Numbered from the stretch's first letter, positions 1 to 9,559 are shown. The stretch is DNA of 64,000 nucleotides from Candidatus Obscuribacter sp. (GCA_021772095.1 JADYXR010000159.1:148129-212128); one strand, 5' to 3'. Notes: generated by a model not told the origin, from the sequence alone. Numbers and translations: made by a program.

Positions 1-2
1 CT

Positions 3-95
3 GTGTTGTGGCGCTTGAGTCCGTTTGAAGCCATCAAAGCGCAAATGGGCGACAGTGAGGCCAGCAGCAGCTCTTCTTCGTCTTCTTCATATTGA
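3..95 (+). CDS. C-terminal end of an unidentified protein (partial)
   Basis: One frame is open from the window edge to a TGA at 93-95. It encodes about 30 residues beginning LWRLSPFEAIKAQMG and ending in a run of nine serines and a tyrosine. The 'L-x-P-x-E-A-I/L-x-A' pattern near the C-terminus is seen at the end of FtsX/MacB-type ABC permeases, so a permease tail is possible, but the fragment is too short to assign. The poly-Ser tail is low complexity. Nothing else can be said without upstream sequence. Confidence 0.4.
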   Translation: MLWRLSPFEAIKAQMGDSEASSSSSSSSSY

Positions 96-255
96 TCGCG
101 CGCTTGGCGAAAGTTATTTAGGTTTCAGCGCGAGACACTGGTTCACGTTCCAGCCCGAGCCGGTTCGGTACCAATCCGTTTAACTGAAGTACGGCTGAAC
201 TGAACTGCCAGCAGAACTTGAACTGCGCGTTTGACTGATTGCCGATTTAACTGAA
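96..255. other. Short intergenic stretch with repeated AACTGAA-like words
   Basis: Between two convergent genes. The words TTAACTGAA and GAACTGAACTG recur several times between about 179 and 255. I see no good terminator and no ORF. The repeats may be remnants of local duplication. Confidence 0.3.
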
Positions 256-1593
256 CTACTCAGCGCAGGGCGGCTCAGTCTTATCGGGTCTCTTTCTGTT
301 CTGAAAATAGAAAAACGGCAGCCCCGATAATACTAAAAGTGTTCCCCAGGCTGATTCTACAGGTATGTAATTAACGGTGCTCCAGGCCAGGAGCAGAGAA
401 ACCGATGCCACTATAATTGGTATCAGCGGATAACCGATCATTTGAAAGCGATTAGTTGCAGAATATCCTCGTCTTCTAAAAATGATGATCGAGATTGCCA
501 CCATAGCGAAGAAAATCCATACCCACAAACCTGTGAAGAACAGCAGCATCTCAAAGGTTCCAGTCAGTACCAGTACGCAAGACCAGATGCCATTGAAGAC
601 TATTGCGCGCAAAGGTGTTCCCGTGCGCTCGTCGGTTTTATGTAAGTATCTGAACAGCGGATTATCATGCGACATTGTTTTGGCGAGAAAACTTCCCGTT
701 AGCAAAAGACCGTTGATAACGCCCAGAGCGTAGACGATGATGAGCCCTTCGAACAGCTTGGCGCCTATGTCTCCGAAGATAATTTTCAACAGTGCCGCAG
801 CAATCAACGGCGTTGTTTTCATCACGTCGACAGGAATAAAAGTCAAATACATAAAGTTCATCGCGCCATAAATTAGCGTGATGATCAAACACGTCATAAG
901 TAGTGCGAATGGCACCGACTTCTCCGCATCTTTCGTTTCACCGGCGAGGAAAACGTTGTCGCGCCAACCGCCGTAGGTCCACATGATTGGCACCAAGGCA
1001 AGACACACTGCGGTTAGTGTTTTCAAATCCGGGTGACCTAATTCTGATAACTGGAACACCGTCACCGGAGGTCTGGCCGATGTTGCGCATGCCACTATTA
1101 TTAGTACCAGCGCCACAACTTTAATCACGGTCAAAACGTTCTGCAGTCGACTGCTTTGTTTTAAACCTAGTAAGTTTGTCGCTGTAAGAATGGCTATAAC
1201 AGCCAATGCCGCCGGGCGAATCAGACCTCGATCCATGCCGAAAAGTGAACAGCAATACTCGCCAAACATCAGCGCGATAGCAGCTACCGATCCGGTGCGT
1301 GTGATCAGGAGTTCCGACCAGGCGAACAGAAATCCGACGACTTTGCCGTACGCCTCTTTGAGGTAGACGTAGTCGCCGCCGCTGTGTGGATGCAATGAAA
1401 CTAGTTCGGCATAGCAGAGCGCGCCCAGCATCGAGAAAATACCACCCATCACCCAGGCGAACAGAATCCACACGCCTGAGGATAAATGGTTTGCTACTTC
1501 TGAAGGCACTCGAAAAATTCCGACACCGAGAACGATGCCGATACTGATGGCGACCGAGTCCCAGCGCCCTAGAATTTTTCGATTGTCAGACAA
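256..1593 (-). CDS. APC-family amino acid/polyamine permease
   Basis: 445-residue integral membrane protein, the usual length for the amino acid-polyamine-organocation (APC) family, with about 12 hydrophobic segments. The first helix carries the GVGIFRVPSEVA motif, matching the unwound substrate-binding GxGIF segment of TM1, followed by the typical GALCYAELVSLHPHSGGDYVYL stretch around TM2/TM3. It probably imports or exchanges an amino acid across the inner membrane; the substrate cannot be read from sequence. A stop lies immediately upstream of the TTG at 1593, so this TTG is the earliest possible start. The gene begins 6 bp after the stop of the secreted TPR gene, so the two are likely co-transcribed. 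No strong SD is visible, which suggests coupling. The family call is solid; the substrate is unknown. Confidence 0.85.
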   Translation of the reverse strand: MSDNRKILGRWDSVAISIGIVLGVGIFRVPSEVANHLSSGVWILFAWVMGGIFSMLGALCYAELVSLHPHSGGDYVYLKEAYGKVVGFLFAWSELLITRTGSVAAIALMFGEYCCSLFGMDRGLIRPAALAVIAILTATNLLGLKQSSRLQNVLTVIKVVALVLIIVACATSARPPVTVFQLSELGHPDLKTLTAVCLALVPIMWTYGGWRDNVFLAGETKDAEKSVPFALLMTCLIITLIYGAMNFMYLTFIPVDVMKTTPLIAAALLKIIFGDIGAKLFEGLIIVYALGVINGLLLTGSFLAKTMSHDNPLFRYLHKTDERTGTPLRAIVFNGIWSCVLVLTGTFEMLLFFTGLWVWIFFAMVAISIIIFRRRGYSATNRFQMIGYPLIPIIVASVSLLLAWSTVNYIPVESAWGTLLVLSGLPFFYFQNRKRPDKTEPPCAE

Positions 1594-1599
1594 TCACGT

Positions 1600-2730
1600 C
1601 TACTTTGTATCAGACTTGCTCGAATCAAGCTTGGCGAGCGCTTCTTTGGCGGGTTTGAAAGTAGGCTGGATCGTCAGTGCTTTTTCAAATTGGCTCTTCG
1701 CCTCGCTCTTCCGTCCCGCTTTTTCAAGATAGTAGCCATATTCCATAACTGCAACTGGATGAAGCGGCTTGGTGATCATAACCTTTTGAAATTCTTTTTC
1801 GGCCTCTGCAGTGTCGCCCTTCCGAGAAAGAGCTGTTGCCATTCTGGCTCGAGCAATCGATTCAACAATTTGGTTCTTACCGGCTTGTTTAATCACCTTG
1901 CGCTGTGTAGCAATAGCCGTGACGTAATCGCCTTTTGCCGACTGCATCCAACCGATTCCGCTGAGCGGCATAACGTCGTTAGGATTGAGCTTATAAGCGT
2001 CTTGATAGTACTTGATAGCCTTATCAGATTCGCCCGAATCAGCATAAACATTGGCAAGGTTCAAACTGGCGGCCTGAAGTTCGTAAGGATTCTTTTGAAG
2101 AGAAATACCTTTTAATTCCGATTCAATTGCGGCTGGATAATCGCCGAGATTCTGTTGTACTACGCCCATGTTGATGTACGCAGTTGCCTTGTCTGGCTTG
2201 ATTTCGGTAGCTCTGCGATATGCTTTTAGGGCGTCGTCCAGGGCTCCTGTTTTCAGATATATTTGACCCAAATCTATTTGAGTACTGAAACTATCAGGTT
2301 TAAGTTCTGCTGCTGTTTTGAATTCCTTGATTGCCTCTTCGAACTTACCCTGGTTTGCGTAAATCTGTCCAAGGACAATATGAGGTAGGTGAAATTTCGG
2401 ATCCAGCTTGATTGCTTGTTTTTCTTCGAGAATCGCGGTCTCATCGAGATCCTTACGAGTCTTTTCGTCAGGCGCAATTGTTCCCAGCCCCGCAAGAACT
2501 GCACCAAGAGATTGGTGCGCCGGCGCATTATTGGGTTCCAATCTGATTACTTCTCGATACGCATCTGAAGCCTCTTTGAACTTGCCCTGACGGTGGAAGT
2601 CCTTAGCTTTTTTCATTTGAGGATTTAAGTTTGCATCGTCGTTGGCTCGGTCGGCAGCCATGGCTTGACTTGAAGTCGCCACCGTAGTTAGTGCCAACAC
2701 CAATGCTAGATTTGTTAATTTGGAACTCAA
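1600..2730 (-). CDS. Secreted TPR-repeat protein
   Basis: 376 residues. The N-terminus is a good Sec signal peptide with likely cleavage after SSQAMA. The rest is an almost continuous array of about eight to nine tetratricopeptide repeats (for example a unit beginning APAHQSLGAVLAGLG and later ATAYINMGVVQQNLGDYPAA). TPRs are protein-protein interaction scaffolds, so this is probably a periplasmic adaptor. The start is TTG at 2730, supported by a GGGGG-type SD seven bases upstream. It precedes the APC permease by 6 bp. Partner unknown; the Lys/Ser-rich end (KLDSSKSDTK) is probably disordered. Confidence 0.75.
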   Translation of the reverse strand: MSSKLTNLALVLALTTVATSSQAMAADRANDDANLNPQMKKAKDFHRQGKFKEASDAYREVIRLEPNNAPAHQSLGAVLAGLGTIAPDEKTRKDLDETAILEEKQAIKLDPKFHLPHIVLGQIYANQGKFEEAIKEFKTAAELKPDSFSTQIDLGQIYLKTGALDDALKAYRRATEIKPDKATAYINMGVVQQNLGDYPAAIESELKGISLQKNPYELQAASLNLANVYADSGESDKAIKYYQDAYKLNPNDVMPLSGIGWMQSAKGDYVTAIATQRKVIKQAGKNQIVESIARARMATALSRKGDTAEAEKEFQKVMITKPLHPVAVMEYGYYLEKAGRKSEAKSQFEKALTIQPTFKPAKEALAKLDSSKSDTK

Positions 2731-2787
2731 TGTCTTTCCCCCTGAATGTAATCGAATTTTTGTTGAATAAACTTTTTTAGCGAGCGC

Positions 2788-3468
2788 TCAGTAAGCCGCA
2801 GCTCCGGCTGTCGAGCCCTGCACGATGGAAACGCCGGATGACGTTCCCAACCTGTCTGCACCGGCTTCAATCAGTGCAACAGCTGTTGCTTTGTCACGAA
2901 TTCCGGCACTGGCTTTGATACCAAGTTTTGACTTGCCGATGATCTTTCTGAACAGTTTTACGTCATCTACCGTTGCGCCTTTCCCGTCCTTGACGAAGCC
3001 GGTCGAAGTCTTAATCATGAATGCATTTGCCTTCAGGCAAGCGTGGACAGCTTGAACTTTTTCATCATCGGTGAGCAAGTCGCATTCGATGATTACTTTG
3101 ACCGGATGATCATTTGCAGCCTTTACTATCGCGGTAATTTCTTCAGTTACGTAATCGAAGTCGCCACTTTTCAGGGCTCCGATGTTGATCACCATGTCGA
3201 TTTCGTCGGCACCATCAGCGATGGCATGTTCTGTTTCTTTGACTTTTACATCGGTAGTATTGGCTCCCAGAGGGAAGCCGATTACAGTGGCGACCTGCAC
3301 TTTCGAATCGCGCAGAGTCCTGACAGCTTGCTTGATGAAACATGGGTTGACACAGACCGCATAAAAATTGTTTTCAGCAGCTTCTTTGCAGAGTTTGTCC
3401 ACATCTGCTTTAGTTGCATGAGGAGCCAGAAGTGTATGGTCGACGTACCTGGCAATTTCAGTAGACAC
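2788..3468 (-). CDS. deoC: Deoxyribose-phosphate aldolase
   Basis: Class I aldolase that splits 2-deoxyribose-5-phosphate into glyceraldehyde-3-phosphate and acetaldehyde in deoxynucleoside catabolism (cytoplasmic). The family hallmarks are visible: N-terminal IARYVDHTLLAPHAT, EIDMVINIGALKSGD with the catalytic Asp, FMIKTSTGF with the Schiff-base Lys, and GIKASAGIRD with the proton-relay Lys. A longer frame reaches 3525, but GTG at 3468 is the likely start: it has AAGGAGA six bases upstream and gives 226 residues, the normal family length. It lies downstream of carB on the same strand but 460 bp away, so it probably has its own promoter. No other deo genes are nearby. Confidence 0.93.
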   Translation of the reverse strand: MSTEIARYVDHTLLAPHATKADVDKLCKEAAENNFYAVCVNPCFIKQAVRTLRDSKVQVATVIGFPLGANTTDVKVKETEHAIADGADEIDMVINIGALKSGDFDYVTEEITAIVKAANDHPVKVIIECDLLTDDEKVQAVHACLKANAFMIKTSTGFVKDGKGATVDDVKLFRKIIGKSKLGIKASAGIRDKATAVALIEAGADRLGTSSGVSIVQGSTAGAAAY

Positions 3469-3929
3469 TGTTAATCTCCTTCGCTGAGGGTGGTCTATTT
3501 TGCGGCGGGAATCCACGAATAGCACGTATCTACCGGCATTTAGCTTGAGAACCGGAAGCGTCCAAGCTTGACATTATATCGCTGTTGAGCTTGAAACTAG
3601 GCACAGGTGAGAGACTTAATAGAATTCGTATACAAACGCGGAACGGGCGACGCGGTGTGCATCGCGGGAATCCAAGAGGACTTTTAGTGGAAACTAAAAA
3701 CGCGGAACTGAAAGATGCTCGACTGGAATGCGGGACCGAAATGCCGAGGCCGAATGCAAGACCGACTGTCGGACCCAAGACCGGACCGAATGTCGGATCC
3801 GTAATGCTCCTTTGGAATGGCGCGACTGTAATTGAGCCGAAGTGCCGCACCAAAAATCGCGCGAAAATAACACTCTAAACATGAAGGTCTGTTCGCTTCC
3901 ACCGCACTCATTGTATGTGCAGTAAGCGA
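3469..3929. other. Non-coding gap with degenerate CCGA-rich repeats
   Basis: Region between carB and deoC (both minus). At about 3735-3805 on the plus strand the words GACCGAAATG, GGCCGAATG, GACCGACTGTCGGA and GGACCGAATGTCGGA recur, forming a degenerate minisatellite and small palindromes such as CCGACTGTCGG. Overlapping open frames on both strands (longest about 97-107 codons) follow from this base bias. They lack an SD and resemble no family, so I do not call genes. Confidence 0.4.
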
Positions 3930-6900
3930 CTATTTAGTTGGTGAGTACGGCGTGCTACGCCCTCTGGATGCCGATTCCCAGTGGGTGATTTTGCTGTGGT
4001 ATTCCTGCAAACTCTTCACCGACAAACCGTCTGTTTGAATCGCGGCGATTGATGAGGCCGTGGCGCGAGCGCCGGCAAGCGTGGTGACGACCGGGATGTG
4101 ATAACTTATCGCCGTTCTTCTGATGATTTGATCGTCACCATATGCGGTGCGACCCGACGGGATGTTTATGCACAAATGAATCTCGCCGTTCTTAATCTGG
4201 TCAACCAGGTTTGGTCGGCCTTCAGAAACTTTATTCGTCAGTTTTACAGGTATACCGGCGCGTTCCAGAGTCGCCGCTGTTCCACGCGTTGCTATCAATT
4301 GGAAGCCGAGCTGATACAAATTCTGCGCGATTGGAACGATGTCGTTTTTGTACTGGTCGGTTACCGAGACAAAAACGGCGCCTTTGCTCGGTAGCGACTG
4401 ACCGCTGCCCACCTGCGCTTTGGCGAATGCCAGGTCGAATCTGGTGGCGATTCCCATCACCTCACCGGTCGATCGCATCTCAGGTCCGAGCGAAATCACT
4501 GCGCCTGGAAAACGTTCAAAAGGAATGACCACTGACTTAACCGACACATGCGGCGGAATATGCCGTGGAGCCAAACCTAAGTCGGAGAGACTCTTTCCGA
4601 CCATGACGCCGGCTGCCATCTTCGCCCACGGAACTCCGGTTGCTTTGGAAACGAATGGTATCGTCCGTGATGCGCGCGGATTTACTTCCAGCACGAACAA
4701 CTCGTCATTACGAACGGCAAATTGAATGTTCATCAAGCCGACGACGTTCAATTCAACAGCGATTGCTTGAGTTGCCTTGCGAATGTCCTCAATGATATTC
4801 AAAGGAATAGTTTGAGTCGGCAATACGCAGGTGCTGTCACCGGAGTGGATGCCTGCCTGTTCGACGTGCTCCATGATGCCGGCGATGATGGTCGCTCTGC
4901 CGTCGGAAATTGCGTCGACATCGATTTCGACAGCGTTCTCGAGGAACTGATCGATCAAGATCGGGCTTTTGTTGGCGATGTGAAAACCGCGTTGCAACCA
5001 GATTTCCAGGTCCTCGCGGTTGTAGATGATTTGCATCGCCTGACCACCGAGCACATAGCTTGGTCTGACCAGTACCGGATAACCGACCTGTTCTGCCGCT
5101 TTGATAGCTTCTTCGGAAGTAACAGCCATTGCGCCGGGCGGTTGTCTCAGTCCGATTCGTGTGATCAGATCGCCGAAGCGGGCTCGATCTTCCGCCATGT
5201 CGATCGAATCTACTGACGTGCCGAGAATTTTGAAACCTGCGGCTTCCAGTCCGCGACACAACTTCAGAGGTGTTTGTCCACCGAGTTGAACGATGATGCC
5301 TTCAGGTTGTTCCACATTGGCGATGTTAATTACATCTTCCAACGTCAGTGGTTCGAAGTACAGTTTGTCAGAAACGTCGTAGTCAGTCGAAACAGTTTCA
5401 GGATTGGAATTGACCATCACCGACTCGTAACCCAACTCTCTGAGCGCGAGGCTGGCGTGCACGCAGCAATAATCGAATTCGATACCTTGACCGATTCTGT
5501 TGGGACCGCCGCCCAGAATCATCACGCGTGGTTTTTCGGATGGACGAACTTCGGTTTCATCCTCATAAGTCGAGTACATATAAGGAGTAAACGCCTGGAA
5601 TTCAGCAGCGCAAGTATCGACGATTTTGTAGACCGGCTTCACGCCTAGCTTTTCGCGATGCGCGCGAACCGCTGTTTCATCTGAGTGAACTTCTTCGGCC
5701 AGTTGTCTGTCGCTAAAACCTTGACGCTTGAGCGCGAGAAGCTTCTTGGCATCGAGGTCTTCGAGCGTCGATTTGCTTTCGTGCAATTCAAACCAGGAGT
5801 CATAGATTGATTTTAAATTGTCGATAAACCACGGATCGATCGCGGTCAAGTCGTGAATTTCTTCAGCTGAGATGCCCGCATCGAAAGCTCCGAAGATATC
5901 GGTAATTCGATGAGGACTCGGTCTCGAGAGGCGCGTGCGCCATTCCCAGAAGTCGGCTTCTTTGCGAGACTTGACAGCACTGAAACCGTCCAGTCCCAAC
6001 TCCAGCCCCCGAAGCGCTTTTTGCATCGCTTCCTGGAATGTTCGACCAATCGCCATTACTTCTCCCACCGATTTCATCATCGTGGTCAAAGTCGTGTCTG
6101 CGCCCCGGAATTTTTCGAAGTTGAAACGTGGAATTTTCACCACGACATAGTCGAGCACAGGTTCAAATGAAGCCGGCGTGTTGCGAGTTATATCGTTGGA
6201 AAGCTCATCCAGAGTCAATCCGATTGCCAACTTCGCAGCGATTTTTGCGATTGGATATCCGGTTGCTTTACTGGCAAGTGCCGAAGAACGCGAGACACGC
6301 GGGTTCATTTCAATGATGACGATCCGTCCATTGACCGGATTGACGCCGAATTGAACGTTCGATCCGCCAGTATCCACGCCGATTGCGCGAATGATCTTGA
6401 TCGAGGCATCACGCAGTTTTTGATATTCTTTATCAGTTAGAGTCTGAACTGGAGCCACTGTTATAGAGTCGCCAGTGTGAATTCCCATCGGATCGAAGTT
6501 CTCGATTCCGCAGACGATGACCACGTTGTCTTTCGTATCGCGGACGACTTCGAGTTCAATTTCTTTCCAACCAAGCACGCTTTCTTCAATCAGAATCTCG
6601 CGAACCGGGCTGGCGTTGAGACCATTGGTCGCCATCTCGTCGAGTTCTTCGTGGTTGTAGGCGATACCACCGCCGGTGCCACCGAGCGTGAATGCCGGTC
6701 TGATGATCGCCGGGAAGCCGACCTTCTGGGCGACTGCTTGCGCTTCTTGCAGGTTGCGGGCGATACCGGAGTTTGGTACTTCCAGTCCGATTTCGATCAT
6801 TTTGGCTTTGAACAAATCGCGGTCTTCTGCCAGTTTGATCGCTTCCAGTTTGGCGCCGATTAACTCAACGTTCATCTCTGCCAGGAAACCGGACTCGGCC

Positions 6901-7205
6901 AACTGACAGGCAACGTTGAGTGCGGTCTGTCCGCCCATCGTCGGCAGCAAAGCCTGCGGACGTTCCTTCTCTATAACCTTACGCGCAACGTCTTCATTGA
7001 CGGGCTCGACATACGTTCTATCCGCGGTCTCCGGGTCGGTCATGATGGTCGCCGGATTCGAGTTAATCAGGACGACTTCATACCCTTCCTCTCTCAGCGC
7101 TTTACAAGCCTGAGTTCCGGAGTAGTCAAATTCGCACGCTTGTCCGATCGTGATCGGTCCCGCTCCGAGAACGAGGATCTTCTTTATATCTGTCCGTTTT
7201 GGCAT
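3930..7205 (-). CDS. carB: Carbamoyl-phosphate synthase large subunit
   Basis: 1091 residues (family about 1070). It makes carbamoyl phosphate from ammonia, bicarbonate and two ATP for pyrimidine and arginine synthesis; the ammonia comes from CarA. The two homologous halves are clear: each starts with a glycine-rich motif (LVLGAGPITIGQACEFDYSG near residue 11; LGGGPNRIGQGIEFDYCCVH near 565) followed by an ATP-grasp domain. The C-terminal 140 residues form an MGS-like allosteric domain. The ATG at 7205 has no strong SD. A 7-bp inverted repeat lies in the leader at 7227-7256. The carA partner is about 45 kb away in this window. Confidence 0.96.
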   Translation of the reverse strand: MPKRTDIKKILVLGAGPITIGQACEFDYSGTQACKALREEGYEVVLINSNPATIMTDPETADRTYVEPVNEDVARKVIEKERPQALLPTMGGQTALNVACQLAESGFLAEMNVELIGAKLEAIKLAEDRDLFKAKMIEIGLEVPNSGIARNLQEAQAVAQKVGFPAIIRPAFTLGGTGGGIAYNHEELDEMATNGLNASPVREILIEESVLGWKEIELEVVRDTKDNVVIVCGIENFDPMGIHTGDSITVAPVQTLTDKEYQKLRDASIKIIRAIGVDTGGSNVQFGVNPVNGRIVIIEMNPRVSRSSALASKATGYPIAKIAAKLAIGLTLDELSNDITRNTPASFEPVLDYVVVKIPRFNFEKFRGADTTLTTMMKSVGEVMAIGRTFQEAMQKALRGLELGLDGFSAVKSRKEADFWEWRTRLSRPSPHRITDIFGAFDAGISAEEIHDLTAIDPWFIDNLKSIYDSWFELHESKSTLEDLDAKKLLALKRQGFSDRQLAEEVHSDETAVRAHREKLGVKPVYKIVDTCAAEFQAFTPYMYSTYEDETEVRPSEKPRVMILGGGPNRIGQGIEFDYCCVHASLALRELGYESVMVNSNPETVSTDYDVSDKLYFEPLTLEDVINIANVEQPEGIIVQLGGQTPLKLCRGLEAAGFKILGTSVDSIDMAEDRARFGDLITRIGLRQPPGAMAVTSEEAIKAAEQVGYPVLVRPSYVLGGQAMQIIYNREDLEIWLQRGFHIANKSPILIDQFLENAVEIDVDAISDGRATIIAGIMEHVEQAGIHSGDSTCVLPTQTIPLNIIEDIRKATQAIAVELNVVGLMNIQFAVRNDELFVLEVNPRASRTIPFVSKATGVPWAKMAAGVMVGKSLSDLGLAPRHIPPHVSVKSVVIPFERFPGAVISLGPEMRSTGEVMGIATRFDLAFAKAQVGSGQSLPSKGAVFVSVTDQYKNDIVPIAQNLYQLGFQLIATRGTAATLERAGIPVKLTNKVSEGRPNLVDQIKNGEIHLCINIPSGRTAYGDDQIIRRTAISYHIPVVTTLAGARATASSIAAIQTDGLSVKSLQEYHSKITHWESASRGRSTPYSPTK

Positions 7206-7607
7206 CTTTAGTCTTTTGTGGATTCACTGGCGCCACTAATCAATGACGAGCGCCAGGCACGTCCTGCTCAGTGTACACAAAGACAGTGGCGCGACAGTTA
7301 TTTCGACCTAACAAAGTTCATCTTTATTAGCTGAACGTTTTGGATCTTGGCCAAAATCCTTTCGAGTTTTGACTATCGGTCAATAAACCTTGAAAGCTCG
7401 GCGAGACACCAAGAATTTAATGCTGGACGCTGAAGGCCCAGTATCGGTGCGTTTTACGAAATTCTAACGACTTTGTCCCCGATATTTTTCAGACGCCCAG
7501 TTTCAAATGACCCGTCAAGTTGGTATGTCCAAGAAAGATTCGTAAAACTTGAATCACCATCAGTCGGCAGATTTTATACATACCTCACCGTGGGGGATGT
7601 GGCTTCC
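7206..7607. other. Divergent promoter region carB / hydrolase
   Basis: About 400 bp without a convincing gene. The carB leader contains CTGGCGC (7227-7233) and GCGCCAG (7250-7256), a perfect 7-bp inverted repeat with a 16-nt loop about 20 nt before the carB start. The hydrolase frame is open from 7473, but that part encodes no recognisable sequence and precedes the signal peptide. Confidence 0.45.
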
Positions 7608-8738
7608 ATGTGTCTAAAAAGGTCCCAAGTGAAAATTTCTTCCAAAAATGCATTTGCTTGGATGGTTGCCGGTTTAGCGCTTTTCGCCGCTCAACCGGCA
7701 CTCGCTGAAGTCGTCAGAGACGACGCTCCGCAAATTGAAGGTCTCACTCATAGCCGAGTCTACGAGTGGCAGGACCGTGACATCAAGCCCAAAGCCGTCG
7801 CGATTGCCGTGCACGGTTTGGTTTTGCACGGCGGCGTTTATGACAAAATGGCTCGTGAACTGGCTTCTCAGGGCTTCATCGTCGTCGCTCCCGATCTTCG
7901 CGGATACGGGCGCTGGTGCAGAGCTCACGAAAAACGCAACAAACATGGCTGCACTGTTTCGCTCGATAGCGCCACAGTCTCGCCGGTTCAAGGTTTGCCT
8001 GCTGAAGTTCGCGCCGAGAAATGCTCGGATTGCAACAATCAATTTGTCAGCTCCTCGTCCGTATCTTATAAGAAGAGTTTCGGTGATTTGAAAGAACTGA
8101 CCAGAGTTGTCAGAAATCACTACCCTGCCCTGCCGCTCTACGTCATAGGCGAAAGCCTTGGCGCTGGTCTGGCTCTTCACATGGCAGCCGAGATGCCGGA
8201 CAGCATCGATGGTCTTGTGCTTTCCAGTCCAGCCATTAAGCGCCGCCTCTATATGGAACCGCGCATGGTCATGGATTTGACCGTCTTGATGTTCTCACCG
8301 AAGAAGAACGTCGATCTCATTCCTTATATCAAACGTTTTGCGTCGGAAGATCCGACCATCATACAAACCGCTATTCAAGACCCTCTTGTGAGAAAGAAAC
8401 TGACTGTTTTCGATTTGCTCAGAACATCAGCATTGATCAAAAGCAACATCAAGTTCGCCGACAGAGTGCCCGAGAACATGCCCGTCCTGGTCATTCAAGG
8501 CGATCGCGACCGGATGCTGAATTCGAATGGCGTGGTTGTTCTGCTCGACCATTTAAAGTCTAAGGACCAAACGGTTAAATGGTTTCCAGGCAAAGGACAT
8601 TTGCTGCTCGAGACTCCGCACATTGAAGCGGCCACTATGGACATCGTCTCGAACTGGCTCACAGAGCATGTAAGCGCAGCGACCCTTACCAAGGCGTCCG
8701 CGATCAATTCCGATTTAGTCAAGACTACCGCTAACTAA
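7608..8738 (+). CDS. Exported alpha/beta hydrolase (lysophospholipase-like)
   Basis: Serine hydrolase of the alpha/beta fold, closest in layout to monoacylglycerol lipases/lysophospholipases. Counting from ATG 7608 (376 residues): signal peptide to about residue 33 (ending QPALA), oxyanion-region motif AVHGLVLHGG at 68-76, nucleophile elbow GESLGAG with Ser183, acid in VIQGDRDRM (Asp299 or 301) and His331 in GKGHLLLE. Residues 101-155 are an insertion with four cysteines (104, 115, 139, 142) before the nucleophile. The frame is open from 7473, but that extension precedes the signal peptide. GTG 7629, with AAAAAGG upstream, is an alternative start. It converges with and overlaps the next gene by 8 bp. 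Substrate unknown. Confidence 0.8.
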   Translation: MCLKRSQVKISSKNAFAWMVAGLALFAAQPALAEVVRDDAPQIEGLTHSRVYEWQDRDIKPKAVAIAVHGLVLHGGVYDKMARELASQGFIVVAPDLRGYGRWCRAHEKRNKHGCTVSLDSATVSPVQGLPAEVRAEKCSDCNNQFVSSSSVSYKKSFGDLKELTRVVRNHYPALPLYVIGESLGAGLALHMAAEMPDSIDGLVLSSPAIKRRLYMEPRMVMDLTVLMFSPKKNVDLIPYIKRFASEDPTIIQTAIQDPLVRKKLTVFDLLRTSALIKSNIKFADRVPENMPVLVIQGDRDRMLNSNGVVVLLDHLKSKDQTVKWFPGKGHLLLETPHIEAATMDIVSNWLTEHVSAATLTKASAINSDLVKTTAN

Positions 8739-9261
8739 GAACCTCTTCAAACACTGATGAATCCTGGTATTCGCGCGCGTATTCAACGTAGCTTTTCCAG
8801 TTCGTTTGCATTCTGCTTTGTTCTGCTTCGCCGATCTTTCGGACAACCTTGCCGGGAACGCCCATGACCAGACTGTTGGCGGGTACGATCGTGTTGGGCG
8901 AGAGCACAGCTCCTGCGGCAATCATGCATCCCTCTTCGATGACGACACCGTCAAGAAGCACTGCCCCCATGCCGATCAGACAATCGGACATGACAGTGCA
9001 GCCGTGCAGGATCACGCCATGCCCGACGGTGACTCGTTGCGCGATTTTGACGCCATGTTCGTGCGTGACGTGCATCACGCAATTGTCTTGAATGTTACTG
9101 TCCTCGCCCACCTCGATAGAGTTGATGTCGCCGCGCACAATGGTGTTGAACCAGATACTGGCTCCCCGAGACAGTTTTACCCTGCCGATTACCGTCGCGG
9201 TCGGTGCAATGAAAACGCTCTTGTCGATTTCCGGACTATTTTGCATATAGCGGTAGATCAT
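8731..9261 (-). CDS. Gamma-carbonic-anhydrase-like hexapeptide protein
   Basis: 176-residue left-handed beta-helix protein of the YrdA/PaaY/CaiE type. Hexapeptide repeats run through most of the protein. The three zinc-ligand histidines expected for gamma-carbonic anhydrases are present in VMHVTHEHG and VGHGVILHGC. It ends in the usual C-terminal helix (GVPGKVVRKI and onwards). Members are cytoplasmic trimers; some hydrate CO2, many have unknown substrates. ATG 9261 has GGAAG six bases upstream. The 3' end overlaps the convergent hydrolase gene by 8 bp. The fold is certain; activity is unproven. Confidence 0.88.
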   Translation of the reverse strand: MIYRYMQNSPEIDKSVFIAPTATVIGRVKLSRGASIWFNTIVRGDINSIEVGEDSNIQDNCVMHVTHEHGVKIAQRVTVGHGVILHGCTVMSDCLIGMGAVLLDGVVIEEGCMIAAGAVLSPNTIVPANSLVMGVPGKVVRKIGEAEQSRMQTNWKSYVEYAREYQDSSVFEEVLS

Positions 9262-9559
9262 GGAGTTACTTCCTTAATTTGGAACGCGAGGCCGGACGGT
9301 CGAGGTCATAAGTTGAGTCTTAGAAGACTCTAAAGGCATACAGGATAAACGTTTTGGCTTCTGTAAACCTTTTAAACGGTTTATATTTGATCGCCCGAAA
9401 AGCCGATGTACTGCACCGATTGGACCTGTTCGTCATCGATCGTGTATTGATTAGATGTGCCGTATATGCCAACTGACGCCATTATGCGTCCAGGGGAATA
9501 AACGGGTTTTCTGGTTGCAAAGATGTTAAAATTAAACGCAAGACAAGGAGAGAATGTAT
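9262..9559. promoter_or_regulatory. Divergent intergenic region with two perfect palindromes
   Basis: Region between the gamma-CA gene (minus) and the small gene at 9560 (plus). It contains GAGTCTTAGAAGACTC at 9315-9330, a perfect 16-bp palindrome, and TAAACC (9364-9369) with GGTTTA (9378-9383), an inverted repeat with an 8-nt loop. The divergent position makes operator sites more likely than terminators, but this is inference. Confidence 0.4.

Noticed and set aside
3585..3878. 97-codon plus-strand ORF between deoC and carB
   Set aside because: Starts with TTG without SD and is opened by the local CCGA repeat; an equally long frame exists on the other strand.
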